Part shown: one piece after another, positions 8,223-17,738 of the stretch
Numbering within the stretch: position 1 is the first letter of the stretch
Layout of the letters: every line of letters begins with the position of its first letter
The notes under the pieces: model-generated
What the model saw: the letters and a program-made list of their open reading frames with translations, nothing else
Databases searched by the model: none
Told to the model about the DNA's origin: nothing
NCBI RefSeq assembly: GCF_016464705.1
Contig: NZ_JAEHOB010000024.1
Location: forward strand, 1-63,177
Length of the DNA: 63,177 nucleotides
Source of the DNA: Qaidamihabitans albus
GTDB taxonomy: Bacteria > Actinomycetota > Actinomycetes > Mycobacteriales > Pseudonocardiaceae
Direction of reading: 5' to 3'
Made by a program: the position numbers and the translations under genes

Positions 8223-10757
8223 CTACAGCTGGTTCACGTCGGTGACCCGGACAACGGCCGCACCGGCCTCGTCGGAGGCGGCGAGGTCGATCTCGGCACT
8301 GATGCCCCAGTCGTGGTCGCCCGCCGGGTCGTCGAAGATCTGCCGCACCCGCCAGACATCCGTCTCCTTCTCGATGATCAGCAGCGCCGGTCCGCGGGCG
8401 TCCGGGCCGGTGCTCAGCTCGCCGTGCTCGGCGAAGTAGCCGTCGAGGGCATCCGCCCACGCGTCGGCGTCCCAGCCCGATCCGGCGTCCAGCTCGCCGA
8501 GCGCCTCGTAGTCCTCCCTGGCCGCCAGCGTCACCCGGCGGAACATCTCGTTGCGCACGAGCACGCGGAACGCCCGCTCGTTGCGGGTGACCGGGGGCGG
8601 ACCCTCGGGCACCTTGGCGACGTCCTCCGCCGACACCTCCTCGGGATGCCGCAGCGCCTCCCACTCGTCCAGCAGGCTCGAGTCGACCTGCCGCACCAGC
8701 TCGCCGAGCCATTCGATGAGATCCTGCAACGGCTCGGTCTTCGCCTCGTCGGGAACGGTCCGGCGCAGCGCGTCGTAGGCGTCGGCGAGGTAGCGCAGCA
8801 GCACACCCTCGGACCGCGCCAGCGAGTAGAACCCCACATACTCCACGAAGTTCAGCGCGCGCTCGTACATGTCCCGCACCACCGACTTCGGCGCCAGCTC
8901 GTAGTCGGCGACCCACGGATGGCCCTCCCGGTAGCGGGAGTACGCCGCCTCCAGCAGCTCCTCAAGCGGCTTCGGGTAGGTGACCTCCTCGAGCTGCTCC
9001 ATCCGCTCGTCGTACTCCATGCCCTCGGCCTTCATGGCGGCCACGGCCTCACCCCGCGCCTTGAACCGCTGCTGGGCCAGCACCGGTTTCGGGTTGTCCA
9101 CAGTGGATTCCACGATGGACACCACGTCGAGGTGGTAGCTCGGCGACTCGGGGTCGAGCAGCTCGATCGCGGCCAGCGCCAGCGGTGACAGCGGCTGGTT
9201 CAGCGCGAAGTCGAACTGCAGGTCCACGGTCAGCCGCGCCCAGCGCCCCTGCGGGTCCGGCTCACCGAGCTGCTCCACCACACCCGCGGCGAGCAGCGCG
9301 CGGTAGATCGCGATCGCCCGCAGGATGTGCCTGCGCTGCGCGGCCCGATCCTCGTGGTTGTCCTCCAGCAGGTGTTTCATGTGCTCGTAGGCGTTGCCCG
9401 GCCGCGAGATCACGTTGAGCAGCATCGAGTGGCTGACCTGGAAGCTCGAGGTCAGCGGCTCCGGCTCGGCGGCGACGAGCCGTTCGAACGTGCTCTCCGT
9501 CCAGTTGACGAAGCCCTCGGGCGCCTTCTTGCGCACGATCTTGCGCTTCTTCTTCGGGTCATCGCCCGCCTTCTCCAGCGCCTTCGCGTTCTCGACGACG
9601 TGGTCGGGCGCCTGCACCACCACGTAGCCGTCGGTGTCATAACCGGCGCGGCCCGCGCGCCCGGCGATCTGGTGGAACTCCCGTGCCTTGAGGTGCCGCT
9701 GGCGCACGCCGTCGAACTTGGTGAGCGCGGAGAGCACCACCGTGCGGATCGGCACGTTGATGCCGACGCCGAGCGTGTCGGTGCCGCAGATCAGTTTCAG
9801 CAGCCCGGCCTGCGCGAGCTGCTCGACGAGCCTTCGGTACTTCGGCAGCATCCCGGCGTGGTGCACGCCGATGCCATGCCGCACCAGGCGGGAGAGCGTC
9901 TTGCCGAAGCCCGCGGAGAACCGGAAACCGCCGATCGCCTCGGCGATCGCGTCCTTCTCCGCGCGGGTGGTGACGTTGATGCTCATCAGCGCCTGCGCGC
10001 GTTCCACGGCGGCGGCCTGGGAGAAATGCACGACGTAGACGGGCGCCTGGCCGCCGAACAGCAGTTCGGAGATCGTCTCGTGCATCGGTGTGGTCGCGTA
10101 GCGGAACGTCAGCGGTACCGGACGCTGCGCGGAGGTCACCGCGGTCGTCGGACGGCCCGTACGGCGGGTGAGGTCCTTCTCGAAGAAGGTGACGTCGCCC
10201 AGGGTGGCCGACATCAGCACGAACTGCGCGCGCGGCAGCTCCAGCAGCGGCACCTGCCAGGCCCAGCCCCGGTCCGGTTCGCTGTAGAAGTGGAACTCGT
10301 CGGCCACCACCTGGCCGACGTCCGCGTCGGCGCCGTCCCGCAAGGCGATGTTCGCCAGGATCTCCGCCGTGCAGCAGATGATCGGCGCGTCCGGGTTCAC
10401 GCTCGAGTCGCCGGTCATCATGCCGACCTTGTCGGCGCCGAAGATGTCGATGAGCGAGAAGAACTTCTCCGAGACCAGCGCCTTGATCGGCGCGGTGTAA
10501 TAGCTCTGCCTGCCCTGGGCGAGCGCGGCGAAGTGCGCGCCGACCGCGACCAGGCTCTTGCCCGAGCCGGTCGGTGTCGAGAGGATGACGTTGGCCCCGG
10601 AGACGACCTCGATCAGCGCCTCCTCCTGTGCCGGGTACAGCTCGAAGCCGCGCCCGGCGGTCCAGGAGGAGAAGGTGTCGAACAGCGTGTCCGGATCGGC
10701 GTCGGTAGGCAGGCGGTCTGCGAGGAAGTCAGTCATCGTGATTGTCGATCGTGCCAT
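8223..10757 (-). CDS. DEAD/DEAH-box helicase with DUF3516 C-terminus
   Basis: 844-residue superfamily 2 helicase. Motif I is STPTGSGKS (residues 60-68), motif II is DEFH (153-156), motif III is the SAT in LMSATLG, and motif VI is HQIAGRAGRAG. The latter half (about residues 440-840) is the DUF3516 region found in actinobacterial homologues. It belongs to the Ski2/Mtr4-like branch, so RNA unwinding or decay is plausible. The ATG at 10757 is preferred because GAGG lies 5 nt before it; an ATG at 10736 (MTDFLADRL) is the alternative. Confidence 0.93.
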   Translation of the reverse strand: MARSTITMTDFLADRLPTDADPDTLFDTFSSWTAGRGFELYPAQEEALIEVVSGANVILSTPTGSGKSLVAVGAHFAALAQGRQSYYTAPIKALVSEKFFSLIDIFGADKVGMMTGDSSVNPDAPIICCTAEILANIALRDGADADVGQVVADEFHFYSEPDRGWAWQVPLLELPRAQFVLMSATLGDVTFFEKDLTRRTGRPTTAVTSAQRPVPLTFRYATTPMHETISELLFGGQAPVYVVHFSQAAAVERAQALMSINVTTRAEKDAIAEAIGGFRFSAGFGKTLSRLVRHGIGVHHAGMLPKYRRLVEQLAQAGLLKLICGTDTLGVGINVPIRTVVLSALTKFDGVRQRHLKAREFHQIAGRAGRAGYDTDGYVVVQAPDHVVENAKALEKAGDDPKKKRKIVRKKAPEGFVNWTESTFERLVAAEPEPLTSSFQVSHSMLLNVISRPGNAYEHMKHLLEDNHEDRAAQRRHILRAIAIYRALLAAGVVEQLGEPDPQGRWARLTVDLQFDFALNQPLSPLALAAIELLDPESPSYHLDVVSIVESTVDNPKPVLAQQRFKARGEAVAAMKAEGMEYDERMEQLEEVTYPKPLEELLEAAYSRYREGHPWVADYELAPKSVVRDMYERALNFVEYVGFYSLARSEGVLLRYLADAYDALRRTVPDEAKTEPLQDLIEWLGELVRQVDSSLLDEWEALRHPEEVSAEDVAKVPEGPPPVTRNERAFRVLVRNEMFRRVTLAAREDYEALGELDAGSGWDADAWADALDGYFAEHGELSTGPDARGPALLIIEKETDVWRVRQIFDDPAGDHDWGISAEIDLAASDEAGAAVVRVTDVNQL

Positions 10758-10884
10758 CCCCGCCTCGGGACATGAGGGGTGATCGCGGCTCGGGCCGGGA
10801 ACCCGTAGGCTGCGCGTATCGCGTCCGGGGTCCAGCGGAATTTCCAGATCGGCACGCGCACAGGCGGTAATCCGGAGGAACGGA

Positions 10885-12174
10885 ATGGCACAGGATATCA
10901 TCCCGATCGAACTCGGGCTGCCCCAGGGTGATCTGGTGACCCTGTGGGCGCCCCGCTGGCGGGAGGACGGCGAGGAGTGGGAGGCCTTCCTCGGCGACGA
11001 GGACGACCTGTACGCGTTTCCGGACGCCGCCCACCTCGCGGCCTACGTACGCACGGCCGAGCAGCACGACCTGATCGACCATCCCGCCTGGGACGCGGTG
11101 CCCGCGCTGAACGTGCCCGAGCTGATTCCCGACGACGACCACTCCTACGACCTGGTCGGCGTGCCGGAGATGGTGGCCGAGGAGCCCGATTCGTGGACGA
11201 TCAGCGAGCTCGCCGAGATCGTGAACATCGTGCGCTCCCTCGCCGACGTGTGCGAGCTCGACGAGGTGCACGAGGTACTCGACGGCTGCGAGGGCTTCTC
11301 GCTGCTCGACCAGGGGCAGCTGCCGTTCAGCGGCCGTGAGGGCACCCGCCTGTGGAACGAGCTCTCCGGGGTGGTGTCCGAGAAGTGGGACACGGTGCTG
11401 GACACGATCGACCAGCTCATCACGGTTCCCGCCGTGGACGCCGCGACGCTGGAGGAGACCACCGAGGAGCTCGCCGCCTTCCACGAGGAGTCCGCCGAGG
11501 CCGAGGCCGGGGTCGACTCCAGGGACGACGACCTGGACGCCGAGGACACCGAGGAGAGCGAGTCCGGCACGTACACCGGGGACACCGGCGAGGCCGAGGA
11601 CAGCGAGGACGAACCCGTCGGCTTCTGGGGCGAGGTCGGCATCGACCCGATCAAGATCGTCACTTCCGCCGGGGAGTACTACACGCTGCGGTGCTACCTG
11701 GACGACGACCCGATCTTCCTCGGCGCGGACGGCCGGATCGAGGTCTTCGGTTCCGAGCGGGCCCTCGCGCGCAAGCTCGCCGACGCCAAGGAGATGGCCG
11801 AAACCGACCTGGCCGAGGTGTCCACTTGGGACGACGTGCTGGTCAAGGCGACAGCGGGTGAGCTGGAGGTCGAGGTCGACCCGGACAACACTTACGTGCT
11901 CACCGGTCTCGACGAGGACATCGGCGAGGGCGTTGACGCGATCGACCCGACACAGCTCGAGCTCGCGGTGGAGCTGCTCACCGACGCCGCCGACTGGGCC
12001 GACGACGACAGCGTGGCGGCCGCGCTGGCCAGCTCGGAGAGCCTGGGCTGGCTGGTGTCCTTCGTGCTGCGGCCGGACCCCACCCGGCTGGCGCCGAGCC
12101 CGCCGTTCGACGCCGAGCAGAAGGCGTGGCGGGAGCTGGTGGAGTCCTTCGAGGACCGCCTGCACGTGAACTGA
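10885..12174 (+). CDS. Conserved acidic actinobacterial protein (often called primosomal protein)
   Basis: 429 residues, strongly acidic, with an Asp/Glu-rich low-complexity stretch at about residues 195-240. There is no signal peptide, membrane segment or nucleotide-binding motif. It resembles an actinobacterial protein often annotated as a primosomal protein, for which I see no motif-based support. A good ribosome site (GGAGGAA) precedes the ATG at 10885. It is divergent from the helicase (127 bp) and ends 9 bp from the convergent MFS gene. Function unknown. Confidence 0.8.
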   Translation: MAQDIIPIELGLPQGDLVTLWAPRWREDGEEWEAFLGDEDDLYAFPDAAHLAAYVRTAEQHDLIDHPAWDAVPALNVPELIPDDDHSYDLVGVPEMVAEEPDSWTISELAEIVNIVRSLADVCELDEVHEVLDGCEGFSLLDQGQLPFSGREGTRLWNELSGVVSEKWDTVLDTIDQLITVPAVDAATLEETTEELAAFHEESAEAEAGVDSRDDDLDAEDTEESESGTYTGDTGEAEDSEDEPVGFWGEVGIDPIKIVTSAGEYYTLRCYLDDDPIFLGADGRIEVFGSERALARKLADAKEMAETDLAEVSTWDDVLVKATAGELEVEVDPDNTYVLTGLDEDIGEGVDAIDPTQLELAVELLTDAADWADDDSVAAALASSESLGWLVSFVLRPDPTRLAPSPPFDAEQKAWRELVESFEDRLHVN

Positions 12175-12183
12175 GGTCGCCCC

Positions 12184-13374
12184 TCACCGGCGTTCCGCGC
12201 GGACCGGCGTGAGCCAGACGGCGAGCACCGGGAACGCGGCGGCCAGGCCGAAGGCGAGCGCGTAACGCGTGTCGCCGATGACCAGGCCCAGTAGCGGCGG
12301 CGTCAGCGCCGCAGCCACGTTCTGCGCGGTGTTCTGCGCCCCCATCGCGCGGCCGGCCCACGCGATGCCCGCGAGCTCGGCCGACGCGGTGAAGCCAAGG
12401 CCGTTGTCGCTCACGGTGACCACGGCCGCCAGCACGAGCGCGAGCACCGCCAGCCACGGCAGGCTCGCGTCGCCGAGCGCCACCAGCAGCATCACCGCCG
12501 CGCTGGCCACGGCGAGCACCCGCATCGGCCGCAGGCGGCTGGCCACGCGGTCGGACCAGTAACCGGCGGCGAGCCTGCCGAGCGCGCCGAGCCCTTGCAC
12601 GGCCGCGAGGAACCAGCCCGCGGCAAGCGGGCTCCACGCCTGGACCGCGACCAGGTAGACCGGCGCGAACGCGGACACCGCGAACTGCGGCACGACGAGC
12701 AGCGCGCTGGCACCGTGCAGCCGCCACAGCGTGGGCTCCCGGTAGGGCGAGGCGGGTTTCGGTGCCGCCGGGGCGGCCCGCGGGCGGGGCGGGTCGACGA
12801 CCAGCCGGCCGACGAGCAAGGCGGCCAGCAGCGCGAGACCGGCCGGGAACAGCAGTGCCGCGCGGAATCCCGCCTGTTCGGCGAGCGGCGGCAGGGCGAG
12901 CGCGGCGATGCCGACGCCGAGTGGCTGTGCGGTCTGCCGGATGCCCATCGCGAGGCCGCGTTCGCTCGCGCCGAACCAGCCCATCACGACGCGCCCGCTG
13001 GAGGCGTTGACCGACGCGGTGCTGGCACCGGCGAGCAGGAACAGCCCGAACAGTGTGCTCAGCGCGTGCGTGCCGAGTCCGGCGACCATCAGCAGCAGCC
13101 CGGAGCCGCCGAGACCCAGCGCCATGACCCGCCGCTCGCCGTAGCGGTCGGCCACCGCGCCCCAGGCGATCAGGGTCAGCAGCAGCCCGATACTCGGCGC
13201 AGCCACCACGGCGCCGGCTTCACCCAATGTGAGGTTCTCGGCCTCCCGCATCGAGGGAACGAGGAACGGGATGCCGTAGAGGAACGCGCAGCTCGCCGTC
13301 TGGGCGCCGTGACCGAGCGCGAGCACCAGCCAGCGGCGGCGGCCCACCGCGCTCGCCCGCTCGATCCGCACCAT
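12184..13374 (-). CDS. MFS transporter
   Basis: 396-residue inner-membrane permease of the major facilitator superfamily, with about 12 hydrophobic segments. The loop 2-3 signature appears as WGAVADRYGERRVMALG, and its repeat in the second half as RLAAGYWSDRVASRLRPMR. It lacks specific substrate motifs. An imperfect palindrome (13388-13411) just upstream could be its operator. Exporter or uptake of a small organic molecule are both possible. Confidence 0.9.
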   Translation of the reverse strand: MVRIERASAVGRRRWLVLALGHGAQTASCAFLYGIPFLVPSMREAENLTLGEAGAVVAAPSIGLLLTLIAWGAVADRYGERRVMALGLGGSGLLLMVAGLGTHALSTLFGLFLLAGASTASVNASSGRVVMGWFGASERGLAMGIRQTAQPLGVGIAALALPPLAEQAGFRAALLFPAGLALLAALLVGRLVVDPPRPRAAPAAPKPASPYREPTLWRLHGASALLVVPQFAVSAFAPVYLVAVQAWSPLAAGWFLAAVQGLGALGRLAAGYWSDRVASRLRPMRVLAVASAAVMLLVALGDASLPWLAVLALVLAAVVTVSDNGLGFTASAELAGIAWAGRAMGAQNTAQNVAAALTPPLLGLVIGDTRYALAFGLAAAFPVLAVWLTPVRAERR

Positions 13375-13387
13375 GACGCCATCCCAT

Positions 13388-13411
13388 AATGTGAGAACAA
13401 TCTCCTACATT
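13388..13411 (-). promoter_or_regulatory. Possible GntR-like operator upstream of MFS gene
   Basis: The half-sites AATGT and ACATT flank 14 bp, giving a TGT-n14-ACA arrangement, 13 bp upstream of the MFS start. FadR/GntR-type regulators bind sites of this kind, but no GntR gene is in the window. Confidence 0.3.
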
Positions 13412-13466
13412 CTGGACCTTACTTCGCATGGCTAAATACAGCAAGGAGTGTGGTAATGTGCTCAGC

Positions 13467-14558
13467 TCAGGTCCGCTGCGCGTACCAGGGCTTGATCACG
13501 TTGTTGATGAGATCGAGCCGTTCGTCGAAATCGATGAAGGCGGACTTCATCGCGTTGATCGTGAACCACTGCACCTCGGGCCAGCCGAAACCGAATGCCT
13601 CGGCCAGCGCGGCGAACTCCGACGAGAGGGTGCATCCGCTCATCAGCCGGTTGTCCGTGTTCACCGTCACCCGGAAGCGCAGATTCGCGAGCAGCCCGAT
13701 GGGATGCTCCGCGATCGACCGCGCCGCACCGGTCTGCACGTTCGACGAGGGGCACACCTCCAGCGGGATCCGGCGGTCGCGGACGTAGGCGGCGAGACGG
13801 CCGAGCTGCACCTGCCCGTCGGCCGCGCTCTTCACGTCGTCGACGATCCGTACGCCGTGCCCGAGCCTTTCCGCGCCGCAATGCTGAATGGCCTCCCAGA
13901 TCGAGGCCAGGCCGAATGCCTCTCCCGCGTGAATGGTGAAATGCGCATTGCTCGTACGAAGGTATTCGAATGCGTCGAGATTCCGGGTCGGCGGGAAGCC
14001 GGCCTCGGGCCCCGCGATGTCGAAACCGACCACACCCGCATCGCGGTAGCGCACCGCGAGCTCGGCGATCTCCAGCGCCCTGGCGTGCTGGCGCATCGCG
14101 CACAGCAGCGTGCCCGTCCGGATCCGCTGCCCGCGCGCGGCCACCCGCCGCTCACCCTCGGTAAAACCGGCCTGAACAGCCTGAATCACCGTATCGAGTG
14201 AGAGGTCGCCCTCCGTGAAGAGCTCCGGCGCGTACCGGACCTCCGCGTACACCACCCCGTCGGCCGCCAGGTCCTCCGCGCACTCGGCGGCGACCCGCAT
14301 CAGGGCCTCCTCGGTCTGCATGACGCCACAGGTGTGGGCGAACGTCTGGAGGTAGGACTCCAGCGATCCGGAGTCCGCGGCGTCGCGGAACCAGTGCGCG
14401 AGCTCGTCCACGTCGGTGGTGGGTAAGCCCTGGTAGCCGGTGCTCTCGGCGAGCTCGACGACCGTGCGCGGGCGCAGGCCGCCGTCGAGGTGGTCGTGGA
14501 GCAGCACCTTGGGTGCGGGCCGCAGGGACTCGAGGGTCGGAACGGTTCGCGTCGACAT
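13467..14558 (-). CDS. add: Adenosine deaminase
   Basis: 363-residue zinc enzyme deaminating adenosine and deoxyadenosine to inosine forms. The metal-binding H21-x-H23 (LLHDHLDGG), the HAGE motif ([10 protein letters not shown]), the following histidine in RLGHGVRI and the metal aspartate in [12 protein letters not shown] are all present. Length and motifs are those of a functional enzyme. It is transcribed in the same direction as the cdd-deoA operon but separated from it by a coiled-coil gene on the other strand, so it has its own promoter. Confidence 0.97.
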   Translation of the reverse strand: MSTRTVPTLESLRPAPKVLLHDHLDGGLRPRTVVELAESTGYQGLPTTDVDELAHWFRDAADSGSLESYLQTFAHTCGVMQTEEALMRVAAECAEDLAADGVVYAEVRYAPELFTEGDLSLDTVIQAVQAGFTEGERRVAARGQRIRTGTLLCAMRQHARALEIAELAVRYRDAGVVGFDIAGPEAGFPPTRNLDAFEYLRTSNAHFTIHAGEAFGLASIWEAIQHCGAERLGHGVRIVDDVKSAADGQVQLGRLAAYVRDRRIPLEVCPSSNVQTGAARSIAEHPIGLLANLRFRVTVNTDNRLMSGCTLSSEFAALAEAFGFGWPEVQWFTINAMKSAFIDFDERLDLINNVIKPWYAQRT

Positions 14559-14847
14559 GGGTAAACGGTAGTCCGCGGCCGCCTGGCCGACATCCGGCGC
14601 ACCGGGAGCCGCGTCGCCGCTGCTCCGGATGCCCGCCGCCCGGCTGGGCCGGTCGGTCGACCGGCGTCACCTACGCGGACGCAAGCCTCAGCCTCGACCT
14701 AACCGTCAGCTTGTTGACCTTTTCGTTATTCGGCCATCGGAGTTGCACGTCATTAGCAATTTCCCGGGGGCGATACTCACAGCAATTGGGCGATCGATAG
14801 GCTGCCGCCCACGTCCCATCTTTTCCCCGCCGATGAAGGACACCGCA

Positions 14848-15936
14848 GTGACCACTGACAACCACCTTGCAGCCCCGTCCTTCGACCGCATGCGCAACAT
14901 GCTGGTGCGCGCGGCCGAGGTCCGAGAGAGCGAACAGCAGCAGATCTTCGACGCACTCGACGACATCTACGCCCGGCTCGCGCCGGTGGACTCGCTCGGC
15001 GCGGTGCGCAAGCGGCTGTCCGAACTGCCCGACCGCACCGAGGTCAGCGTCCTCGCGGAGCGCCTCGACGAGACGATGTCCCGGCTCGAGGCCCAGGACA
15101 ACGCGATCGCCGACCTCGGCAGGGCCGTCGAGGCGATCGTCGACAAGCTGGCCAAGCCCTTCGCGCAGCTCGACGGCAGGCTCGACGGGGTCGCCGCGCG
15201 GTTCGAGGGCGTTGCGGGCCGGATGGACGGCCTCGAGGACAAGCTCCAGAACATCCACCGCAGGCTGGACGAGCTGAACGGCCACCTGGACAAGCAGGAC
15301 GACCGGCTCGAGGCGCTGCCCGCGGCCGTGCACGGTCCGGTGCGCGAGCGCATCGACACCTCCGAGAGCAACCTTCGCGAGCGCATCGAGTCGGTGGAGT
15401 CCGACCTCAAGGAACGCGTCGAGCGGCTCGACGCCGACACCAAGGAGCGCATCGGCGCGGGCACCGACTCGCTGCGCACCGCGCTCACCGAGACGGCCGA
15501 GATGGTCGACTCCTCCGACCGGCTCGACGGCATCGGCGAGCGGATCGAGAAGGTCACCGCGCGCCTCGACGAGCTCGGCGGACGGCTGGACAAGGTCGAG
15601 GACGGCGTCTCCGCGCGGCTCGGCGACCTGGACGGCTCGCTCAAGTCCGGGCTGTCGAAGGTCGAGGGCACGCTGTCGCAGCAGCCGGACAACGAGCACT
15701 TCAGCTCCGTCGTGCGCAAGAGCAACGAGGAGTCCGAGCGCCGCATCGGCGGCCAGCTCGACGAGGCGATGGCGACGTTCGCCGAGCTGATGCTCGGTGG
15801 TGGCCCCGCTCCGCAGCAGGTCGTCACCGCGCCGCCCGCGCCCCGGCAACCGCGCAGGCGCAACGGCCGCTCCCCGAAGAGCGCGGACTCCAAGTCGAAG
15901 TCCGGCGCGGCCGACTCCGACGAGTCCACCGAGTGA
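14848..15936 (+). CDS. Coiled-coil protein
   Basis: 362 residues made almost wholly of alpha-helical heptads (about 15-320), with repeated R-L-D-x-L and RLDGV units. A Pro/Ala/Lys/Ser-rich basic-acidic tail (about 325-362) resembles a DNA- or nucleoid-interacting tail. There is no signal peptide or membrane helix. The GTG at 14848 follows AAGGA by 7 nt, which is better than the ATG at 14833. It splits add from deoA and is convergent with deoA. Function unknown; the family looks like apolipoprotein- or PspA-style coiled coils only in composition. Confidence 0.8.
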   Translation: MTTDNHLAAPSFDRMRNMLVRAAEVRESEQQQIFDALDDIYARLAPVDSLGAVRKRLSELPDRTEVSVLAERLDETMSRLEAQDNAIADLGRAVEAIVDKLAKPFAQLDGRLDGVAARFEGVAGRMDGLEDKLQNIHRRLDELNGHLDKQDDRLEALPAAVHGPVRERIDTSESNLRERIESVESDLKERVERLDADTKERIGAGTDSLRTALTETAEMVDSSDRLDGIGERIEKVTARLDELGGRLDKVEDGVSARLGDLDGSLKSGLSKVEGTLSQQPDNEHFSSVVRKSNEESERRIGGQLDEAMATFAELMLGGGPAPQQVVTAPPAPRQPRRRNGRSPKSADSKSKSGAADSDESTE

Positions 15937-15939
15937 CCG

Positions 15940-15985
15940 CTCGTGAGTGCGCACACGAGTTCTAACTCGGGTACGCACTCACGAG
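15940..15985. repeat. 46-bp dispersed hairpin, copy 3
   Basis: Outer arms CTCGTGAGTG / CACTCACGAG, inner arms CGAGTT / AACTCG, centre CT. It fills the space between the convergent coiled-coil gene and deoA, ending at the base next to the deoA stop codon. Confidence 0.9.
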
Positions 15986-17317
15986 TCAGTTGGACCGGAG
16001 CACGTCAAGCACGATGCCCTCGCCCGTTGTGGCGGGGGCATCGTCGCGTTCGGCGAAGGTCCACGCGCCGCGAAGCGTCTCCAGCGCGCCGGGAACGGCG
16101 GCCGGTGTGTCCGTGTGCAGCTCCAGCAGCGGCTGCCCGCGCTCGACCCGCTCGCCCGGCTTGGCCAGGCAGCGGATGCCCGCGGCCGCCTGCACCGGGT
16201 CCTCGCGGCGCGCCCGGCCCGCGCCCAGCCGCCACGCGGCGACGCCGACCGCGTAGGCGTCGAGGGCGGTGAGCATCCCGGTGCCGTCGGCCTCGACGAC
16301 GTGCGTGTGCCGTGGCCGCGGCAGCGCGGCACCGGGATCACCGCCCTGGGCCCGGATCATCCGGCACCACGTCTCGTGGGCCTCGCCCGAGGCGAGCACG
16401 GCGGCCGGGTCCACCTCGGGCAGGCCGGCGAGCGCGAGCATCTCGCCGGCCAGCGCGACGGTCAGCTCGACGACGTCGGCCGGGCCACCGCCGCGCAGCA
16501 CGTCCACCGCCTCCGCGACCTCCACCGCGTTGCCGACGGCGCTCCCCAGCGGAGCGCTCATGTCGGTGAGCACTGCGGTCGTGGCGACCCCGTGCGCGGC
16601 ACCGATGTCCACCAGCGCCCCGGCGAGCTCCCGCGCCTGCGCGGCGGTCTTCATGAACGCCCCGGAGCCGACCTTGACGTCCAGCACGAGACCGCCGGCT
16701 CCCTCGGCGATCTTCTTGCTCATGATCGAGCTCGCGATCAGCGGGACCGACTCCACCGTCGCGGTGACGTCGCGCAGCGCGTAGAGCTTGCGGTCGGCAG
16801 GCGCGAGCGTCGGGGTCGCCGCGCAGACGACGGCGCCGACGTCGTCGAGCTGCCGGGCGATCTCGTCCGCCGACAGCTCCGCCCGCCAGCCGGGGATCGC
16901 CTCCAGCTTGTCGAGGGTGCCGCCGGTGTGCCCGAGCCCGCGGCCGGAAAGCTGCGGCACCGCCGCACCACAGGTGGCGACGAGTGGCGCCAGCGGCAGC
17001 GTGATCTTGTCGCCGACGCCGCCCGTCGAGTGCTTGTCCACGGTCGGCCGGGCGACGCGCAGCGACAGCCGCTCGCCGGAGTCGATCATGGCGCCGGTCC
17101 ACCGGGCCGTCTCGGCGGCGTCCATCCCGCGCAACAGGATCGCCATCGCCAGCGCGGCCATCTGCTCCTCGGCGACGGCTCCGCGCGTGTAGGCGTCGAC
17201 GACCCAGGCGATCTGCTCGTCGGTGAGCCGCGCCCCGTCCCGCTTCGCCCGGATGACGTCGACGGCGGCGAACGGCTCCTGCGTGCTGGCCAGTGTTCTC
17301 ACGTCCTCGGGGTTCAC
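15986..17317 (-). CDS. deoA: Thymidine phosphorylase
   Basis: 443-residue pyrimidine-nucleoside phosphorylase releasing the base and (deoxy)ribose-1-phosphate. The glycosyltransferase family 3 signature is present (SGRGLGHTGGTLDKLEAIPG), as is the phosphate-binding KHSTGGVGDK. The C-terminal domain with TGEGIVLDV is complete. The GTG at 17317 starts MNPEDVRTL. It is last in the operon bmpA-ATPase-permease-permease-cdd-deoA and ends at a dispersed hairpin that probably terminates transcription. Confidence 0.97.
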   Translation of the reverse strand: MNPEDVRTLASTQEPFAAVDVIRAKRDGARLTDEQIAWVVDAYTRGAVAEEQMAALAMAILLRGMDAAETARWTGAMIDSGERLSLRVARPTVDKHSTGGVGDKITLPLAPLVATCGAAVPQLSGRGLGHTGGTLDKLEAIPGWRAELSADEIARQLDDVGAVVCAATPTLAPADRKLYALRDVTATVESVPLIASSIMSKKIAEGAGGLVLDVKVGSGAFMKTAAQARELAGALVDIGAAHGVATTAVLTDMSAPLGSAVGNAVEVAEAVDVLRGGGPADVVELTVALAGEMLALAGLPEVDPAAVLASGEAHETWCRMIRAQGGDPGAALPRPRHTHVVEADGTGMLTALDAYAVGVAAWRLGAGRARREDPVQAAAGIRCLAKPGERVERGQPLLELHTDTPAAVPGALETLRGAWTFAERDDAPATTGEGIVLDVLRSN

Positions 17318-17342
17318 GGCTGTGGGTTCACGGCGGCGGCGT

Positions 17343-17738
17343 TCACGGCGGCGGCGGCAGGTCCGCCGGGCCGAAGGCGTCGGGCAGGACCTCGGTCAGT
17401 GGCAGCGGGCCGCGCGGGGTGTCCACGAGGCACGCGCCACCGCCGAGCTCGAACAGGATCTGCCTGCACCTCCCGCACGGCATCAGCAGCTCCCCGCCGC
17501 CACCGCGGCAGGCGACGGCGACCAGCCGCCCACCACCGGTGAGCCGCAACTGGCCCGCCATCGTGCACTCGGCGCACAGGGCCAGGCCGTAGGAGGCGTT
17601 CTCCACGTTGCACCCGGTCACCAGCCGCCCGTCGTCGGTCAGCCCGGCGGCACCGACGTGCAGGCCGGAGTACGGTGCGTACGCGCTGCTCGCCGCCCGC
17701 ACCGCGGCGGCCCGTAGCGCCTCCCAGTCGGGGCTCAT
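17343..17738 (-). CDS. cdd: Cytidine deaminase
   Basis: 131-residue zinc-dependent deaminase of cytidine and deoxycytidine. Zinc ligands are C55 (in CAE, with E57 as proton shuttle), C88 and C91 (PCGRC). It is the short tetrameric form. The start overlaps the stop of the upstream ABC permease by 4 bp (ATGA), and deoA begins 25 bp downstream, so uptake, deamination and phosphorolysis are encoded together. The Gly-rich insert near residue 80 is unremarkable. Confidence 0.97.
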   Translation of the reverse strand: MSPDWEALRAAAVRAASSAYAPYSGLHVGAAGLTDDGRLVTGCNVENASYGLALCAECTMAGQLRLTGGGRLVAVACRGGGGELLMPCGRCRQILFELGGGACLVDTPRGPLPLTEVLPDAFGPADLPPPP